Source: Branchiostoma floridae
Taxonomy: Eukaryota > Chordata > Leptocardii > Amphioxiformes > Branchiostomatidae
Direction: 5' to 3'
DNA: 64,000 nucleotides
Assembly: GCF_000003815.2 (NCBI RefSeq)
Contig: NC_049986.1
Coordinates: 15,269,811 to 15,333,810, forward strand
Shown: positions 58,148 to 64,000 of the stretch, in pieces
Numbering within the stretch: position 1 is the stretch's first letter
Layout of the letters: every line of letters begins with the position of its first letter
Notes under the pieces: generated by a model
Seen by the model: the letters and a program-made list of their open reading frames with translations, nothing else
Database searches by the model: none
Told to the model about the DNA's origin: nothing
Translations under genes and position numbers: made by a program

Positions 58148-61100
58148 TTATCCATCTAGTAGACCCAGGCCGACTTTGGGCTGGATATTTCTCCACTGGG
58201 ACACGGAAGGTTCATCGCTCTCTGCACTCTTGGTCCTTGTTGGAGGGGGAAGACGTCTTAAACGGGCACCCTTGTACTTCAGGGGCTTCCTTTCCTTCAA
58301 GACTTTCTTCAGTCCAATAGTTATCTGGAAAAAAGAAAACAGTCCAATATGATATTTTTACATTGTATTGTACATTACAGTTATGTACCGATCAAGGAAG
58401 TTTACATCAATATACTAGTAAGACAGTTGTACGTGTGTACCTAAAATCTCAAATCTACTCTAAATTTTGAGATGTTCATTTATTTTATTTCTGTCATTAT
58501 TACCCAGGGTTGTCCAACTCAGTGCTATTGCACTGCTTTGCATGGTGGTTCAATTTTCAGAGTGACCTCAGAAATGATGACGCTGTGAAGACTGTATTAC
58601 TCCCATTTTAATTGTAAACTTAGCACAATGTCAAAACATCCTTTTACCTTAAAGATTCAAAATGAAATTACAAAAAAAAATTTACAGCTTTCTGTACATC
58701 GTAAAACCATGAATATGATATCATACCTTCTTCTTGCCCTTTGCAATCTGCAAGTGAAAGTCTCTCTCTTCCATGCACATTTTCAGGTCTGGAAGGATGG
58801 GGGGCCTCTTGGCTTTTGATGCAGGGAAGGGGCCTTTGATGGTGGCCTTCTTCTTCTTTGGCATATCTTTTATCACATAAGGTTCTTCAGACACCTGTGT
58901 ACCCTTGTCTGTCATGTCTTCTGAGGAGTCCACAGCCAGAGACAGCTCAGGAGCAGAGTGGCTTCTGTTGAAGGGAACCAAAACAACACGTCAAAGGATG
59001 AAGGTCAACGAGATTGACCAAAAATTCATGTTGAGTGTTTTCCTTGTGTTGGAACAACTTAGCTCAAAACTGTTCAAATATGGATTCTACCAACACAGAT
59101 GAGTCTTCACTTGTCAAAAGGATGTTATCAGACAATTTCTTTTATGATTATGTAGCTGAACATGTCTGTGTCAAGATGGCTTCCTTTTTTGATTGAAATG
59201 ACAATTTCAGAAAAAAGCAAAATCTTAAAATATTTATTTTAAATTTCAGATTTGCTCCAACATATGTCTGAGACATCTTTGTTTGCAACTGTTCGCGTTT
59301 TACTTGCAAGTGCAACTACTACTAATCTATTTGAAAGGTAGACTTTACATTGATTGATTGCTTTACCTATTTTTGAAAGCACAACTGCTGGTAATCCTTG
59401 TATAAGGGGCTAAGAAGTAAACAAAGTGAGATGAAAGAAAGATCTACCTGTCCACAGGAGGCAGTCTGTGTGACGGAGCTGCAGCCATGTACAGCATCTG
59501 GTCCAGCGTCAGCTTGGCGGCTTTCGCAGCTTTGCTCTTCATCACCTCCCCCACGCTCTTCCCCGGGAACAGGCGTGACAGGATGGACAGTATCTCGTCG
59601 CTGCTGGGATCCAGGTGCAGCGACATCAGGATGTCTTCTCGCGCCCCGCGTATGTTCTGATGGAATGGACCAGCAGAGTACACAATTAGTATTTGTGTAT
59701 TGAATCTTGGCAAGACCATATCAAAGATAGCAGAGATGCCCTATAGTCTGTGTCTGCTGTCCAGGGCTGTAACTGGCCCCTTCTCAAAGGCCAGTCAGAT
59801 GTTGGGCAGGCTGCTATAAGAGGCTGGCTATAAGTGAGATTTAATCAGGCTAACTTTGCCCCCTCTGCCAGAACGTACAGAAAATGCACTGCAGAAACAT
59901 ACACAGACAGACAGATATTCCAAAAACAGGGCTTCACTTCCTTAGGAAGCCAGAGAGATGCAAAGTTCTCACCTCCATCATGTACCTGGCCCGTGCCCTG
60001 TAGACGTAGAAACGGGCGACCTTCGGGTTGTTCTGAATGGCAAGACTGAAACGGGTCTCTGACTCCTGCAGGGCAATGAAAGAAACATAGTCAAACAAAT
60101 CTAGCTTGTTTTGCAACAGCACTTTCCAGAATGTAATGTCATATTCTCATCTTTTTCAGAATAATAATGGTATAGAATATTCTTTTATCTTATAAAAGGC
60201 TCAGAGTGATATAGAACTTAACATTGTATGTCAAAGTCAGTTGTCTATATGTTAAAAGGAAAAACCTTGATTTTACTTTTTAAGAATGGAAACAAACCAT
60301 TCACAGACTGAAGAAGGTGATATGCGGTCACTGTAACTCCTTGGTTGTGAATGAAAATCTTTGTCATACAGTCATTTATTACCAGCCTAGTACTAGTACA
60401 TGTAGTAGTTATTCACATACCTGGTAGTTCCTTTCTTCATAGTCCAGCACACCAAACTCGCTGTGAACCACGGCTATCCTGGACCTGACTGCCCAGTCCT
60501 CAGGGTCCAGCTCCAGGGCCTGGTGATAGTCGGCCAAGGCAAAATGGAGATCCCCTTGTCTGAAGAAACAATCTAGAACAAAAGAGACAAAGCAACAACT
60601 TTTGAAATAGCACAGAAGAAATAAATAGCAACAACCTCCATTCAGGATTGAAGTCTAATGGCTGTATTGTCACAGGCAAGTGAAATCGGGCAAGCACATG
60701 TCCTACCCCGCTTGCCCTACCGGGCAAGTAAGATGTTTCAATAAATGAGATTTTCATATTCATATGCTTGTTACTTTTCACAGTCATGGCATCAAGCAGT
60801 GGTCAACACAGAAAAATAGAGCCACTGATTAAAGAATTCCATTGCTGGAAGTGAAAATGCATAGAAAAAAGTCATTTAAACTTTGGGCAAATGAAACATA
60901 AACTTTTGTCTATTTGTCTCACCTCCTCTGTTGATATACAGGCCTTTCTCCCTCTTTTCTCCTTTGATAGCCTTGTTCAACAGAATTATAGCCTCGTCAT
61001 AGAACCCCTTCTGGAAACACTCCACAGCAAAGTCATTGTACGTCAGGAGCAGTTGTCGCTGGCCCTCCATGTACGTGGGGTCCTGCTCATTGTGGTCAGT

Positions 61101-64000
61101 CTTGTCCAGTGCCAGGAGGTAGTCATCGATGGCGGAGTTGAAGTCTCCCAGACGACGATGAGTCGCACCTCTGGAGTTGTAATAGTGAAACAGGTAAGGA
61201 AAAAAGAGAATGGCTAAGGTAAAAGGAATTTTAGGTATAGAATCAGGACTGGGACCATGTTCTAGTTCTACGCAATCAGGTGAAATACAGACTGAGATGA
61301 AGGAAACAAAAGAATATCTTGAAATATGTGTTGAGGGCTGCTTCCAGCTTTCATTTTTTTCTGTTTCACTCATTGTTTGGGAGGTCATCTTGTCAGTTTG
61401 CTATGTTAAATCTGTCATTTTAAGCCTAGGCAAAATAACTTTTCATCAATTTTGTGTCACGAAGGTCAGATTTTTTCGATGGACTCAGTGAAATTTATTT
61501 CAACAAGCAAAATTCCATCCTGAGACGGAAGGTCCTGGAGACAGCACTGCACTTGTTTGAAGACACAAACCTTAGGACATGGAACTCTGGGATGGACGGG
61601 TTAGTCTCAATCGCCATGGAGATTTTCTGCAGGGCCTCGTTGCTCTTGCCGTTGATTGACAGCTGACAGGCGTGGTTGTGATAGTCCTCAGCCTTCCTTT
61701 CCAGCTTTGCCAACATAGCCTGGGCCTCAGGCTGCTCCGGATCCAGAGACAGGGCATCCTTCACATCATAGTAACACAGTGTGGACTGCAGGATGGAAAA
61801 GGTGTTGAAAAGATGATGTGGTATATGTAAGAGAGAATAAGCTAACACAATACTAATGAAACATAATATGTGTCTACCTATTTCAAAAGTGGAATCTATT
61901 TAATAAAAGTTATGGAACGCACTATGCTGCTATATTTTGTATTAAGTAATAATGTTAGATTAGTACACTACTAGTGTAGATAGCTTGTGGTTGTTAGTAA
62001 TGAGTGTTATTTGCCATACATTGTACCTGATGCAATCGTAGAGCAATAAAGTTGCCTTGACTTGACTATCATATAAAGTTTTTTAAAAGGCACAAAATTA
62101 AGTGTATGTATTGATTTCAATCACCTCTTAATACCTGGCTTACACAGCAATTTAAGGTGACAGAAAGTCAGCCACAAATTGTATTGCCAGTTACAATTAC
62201 TGCTTACCTGGTTAGCTTAGTAACTGTTACTCAAGCAGCATGAATAAGGAAACATTGGCTTGCATTACCAGTAATTTGCATAGTATGTACAAGTACATGA
62301 GTGAAAGTGAGTTGGTGATCACATGTGACACAAGCAGACACCACAAGTTTGCAGGGTACAAACTTTGCTGGTCTAACTTAATGTTGATACTTCCAACCTG
62401 CAGTTTTAAAGGAAAGTACTAGAGGCATTACTCTATCTCAAAAGGAGAAGAAAGAGAAAAGAATTTTCCTTAAGTCTTACATTTCTGAAGAGCTCGTGCA
62501 GCCTTGCTCTCATGATGTACAGGTCAGCATTGTCACGTTCCTCCTCCAGTCTTTGATTGACAAGTGCCAAACACTCCCCATAGCGATGCAGGGCAGCCAG
62601 ACATGCAACACTGACATGGGGTTAGGAGCAAGGGTTATTATCAACAAAAATTTAAAAATCTGTAATAACTACTAATTGTACTGTCAATCTAAATGTTCAA
62701 AAGTTACACAGTTCAAAAATATTAAGGCTATTCCAAATCAATCCATTTCTTCATAGTCCAGCCCACCAAACTCTCTGCGAACCACGGATAAGTGTATGAG
62801 GGGGCATACATGTTCTTACATGTAAGCAAAACTTTTTTTACCATCACCCCCTTTCATTTCCTCAAGATTCCATTTCTTGAAGACAAAATCAAAGCACCTG
62901 TGAATGTTATCCAACACTATGAGACAGGAATGATGATATTTTGTCTGTACCTTCTGGTGTGGTAGCCTATGACATCTGGTCTGATCTCAGCTGCTCTGGT
63001 GAAAGATTCCAGTGCCTCTGCATACAACTGTTGGTCGAAAAATGTCTGACCCTGCAAAAATTCACAGCATTACTTAACAGTGATACAATAGTAGTGTAAT
63101 CCAAATCCAAAACAGAACATCATAAGGGATTCTGCTATAGTTCTGGGAGACATGTACACATTAGCTTACCTGGAAATAGTAAATAAAGGCAAGCCTGGAG
63201 TATAGCTCTGAAGAGTTAATTCTGATGGTGCAGGCTTTCTTGTAGTTTAAGATGGCGGACTGGAAGTCGCACATCCATAAGTAGATTTCACCCCGCTGTA
63301 CGTAAGCATCTGCATCTTGTGGTCGGAGGTTAATGGCTTTGGAAAAATCCACGAGAGCGTCTTCAAACTTCCCGTCCTTGGCACATTGGATTCCCCGGTA
63401 GTAACTGAAAGGGTAAGAATTTTAAGATTTCAGCACTCAGAGTTGTCAAAACCACCTGTTTATGTCACACATGATTGAACCTACATGTATAAATAAAAAT
63501 TCCCAAGCTGAGGTAAAATTACATTATTCTTCAACAGACTATTCTCCAGGCAGAGGTTAATAGTCAAGGGCTAGTACTGTGGCTGTGATGTTTTGCCTTT
63601 TTGAGCCACTACTATTACCAGCCCCCAGACTGAGTTTCCTTTGAAAAAGGCTTTGCCTTTGAATAAAAGAGCATACTTATCAGCTAATGTAACTTGCTGA
63701 TTACAACTTGAAAAACCCATTTTCCATCTAAACACATTTTGACGTCAAATCAAGAATGATTCAATCTTGAGTACATGTACTGATATTTGCATTGCTAAGC
63801 GAAAAACCACCATACATTCCCTTCAGGTCTAGAGATGGAGTACCCTGGAACTGGAAGCCTGATTATTGGTGAGAGTAAATGAACTTACTGCTCCAGAGAC
63901 TTGGTCCCGATAACGTCTCCAAACGGTTCTTTCGACAGGTGTCCCCACATGCCCAGCACCCCCTCCCCCACCTGCTGGTGCTGCCTCCCCATGGCTTCCT
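58148..64000 (-). CDS. TTC16: Tetratricopeptide repeat protein 16 (5' end missing)
   Basis: Exons in coding order: 63889 to beyond 64000, 63170-63404, 62951-63051, 62481-62610, 61571-61785, 60923-61170, 60421-60572, 59973-60065, 59448-59656, 58727-58964, 58148-58324, all in phase. The encoded chain is a run of TPR units (such as YYRGIQCAKDGKFEDALVDF and AEALESFTRAAEIRPD). It follows human TTC16 closely, including QRQLLLTYNDFAVECFQKG, LLNKAI and EKGLYINRGDCFF. After the repeats comes FPGKSVGEVM, as in TTC16, then a Lys/Pro-rich low-complexity C-terminus ending GLGLLDG. TPRs bind partner proteins; the role of TTC16 is poorly known. The start codon and first TPR exons lie past the right edge. 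The human low-complexity tail is much longer. Confidence 0.93.
59747..59857 (+). repeat. Dispersed repeat family B, copy 2
   Basis: In a TTC16 intron; matches the reverse complement of 31505-31614 (TAGTCTGTGT, CTGTCCAGGGCTGTAACTGG, GGCTGCTATAAG, AGATTTAATCAGGCTA), with a small extra direct repeat of GGCTGGCTATAAG. Confidence 0.7.
61437..61545 (-). repeat. Dispersed repeat family A, copy 4
   Basis: Read on minus: GCTGTCTCCAGGACC, CAGGATGGAATTTTGCTTGTTG, then ACCTTCGTGACAC. It lies in a TTC16 intron just left of the exon at 61571-61785. Confidence 0.55.

Overview
The window is eukaryotic genomic DNA with short exons, GT-AG (and two GC-AG) introns, long AT-rich introns and many small transposon relics. 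Protein similarity (DDX31, a TLCD3/FAM57 TLC-domain protein, TTC16, intronless TRIM/NHL genes, a three-finger Ly6-like protein) together with abundant MITE-like elements points to an invertebrate deuterostome, most likely a lancelet (Branchiostoma). The species cannot be fixed from sequence alone. I rebuilt the gene models exon by exon by checking splice sites and reading phase; they have no transcript support.

Layout: (1) 2026-12231, minus: DDX31 RNA helicase, 16 exons visible, 3' end beyond the left edge; intron 1 carries a 2.5-kb fold-back structure with an 89-bp minisatellite core. (2) 12659-13630, minus: an intronless gene whose C-terminal half looks like the ADP-ribosyltransferase-fold DUF3990 family. 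(3) 14561-15636, plus: secreted three-finger (Ly6/uPAR) protein. (4) 17366-19042, plus: small single-pass membrane protein with a furin-like site. (5) 21429-23871, plus: TLCD3/FAM57. (6) 24514-25500, plus: histidine-rich protein. (7) 27110-28927, minus: NHL-propeller protein with four basic Ser/Arg repeats. (8) 30926-41312, minus: a JmjC oxygenase with a signal peptide, EF-hand region and C-terminal HDEL, so predicted to live in the ER lumen; an intronless RING-NHL (TRIM-like) gene (35055-36788) lies inside its fifth intron on the same strand. (9) 46687-54676, plus: multi-pass membrane RING-CH protein with an N-terminal EGF-like module. (10) 58148-64000, minus: TTC16, 5' end beyond the right edge; its 3' end faces that of gene 9, with poly(A) signals about 130 bp apart.

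The genes do not form one pathway. The most unusual items are the ER-targeted JmjC/EF-hand/HDEL protein with its nested TRIM gene, the ART-like single-exon gene, the EGF/multi-TM/RING-CH protein, and a rich set of fold-back elements: a 1.2-kb terminal-inverted-repeat element at 42232-43462, several 100-200-bp MITEs, and two dispersed repeat families with copies in several introns. The palindrome TACATGTA is strikingly frequent in non-coding DNA across the window.
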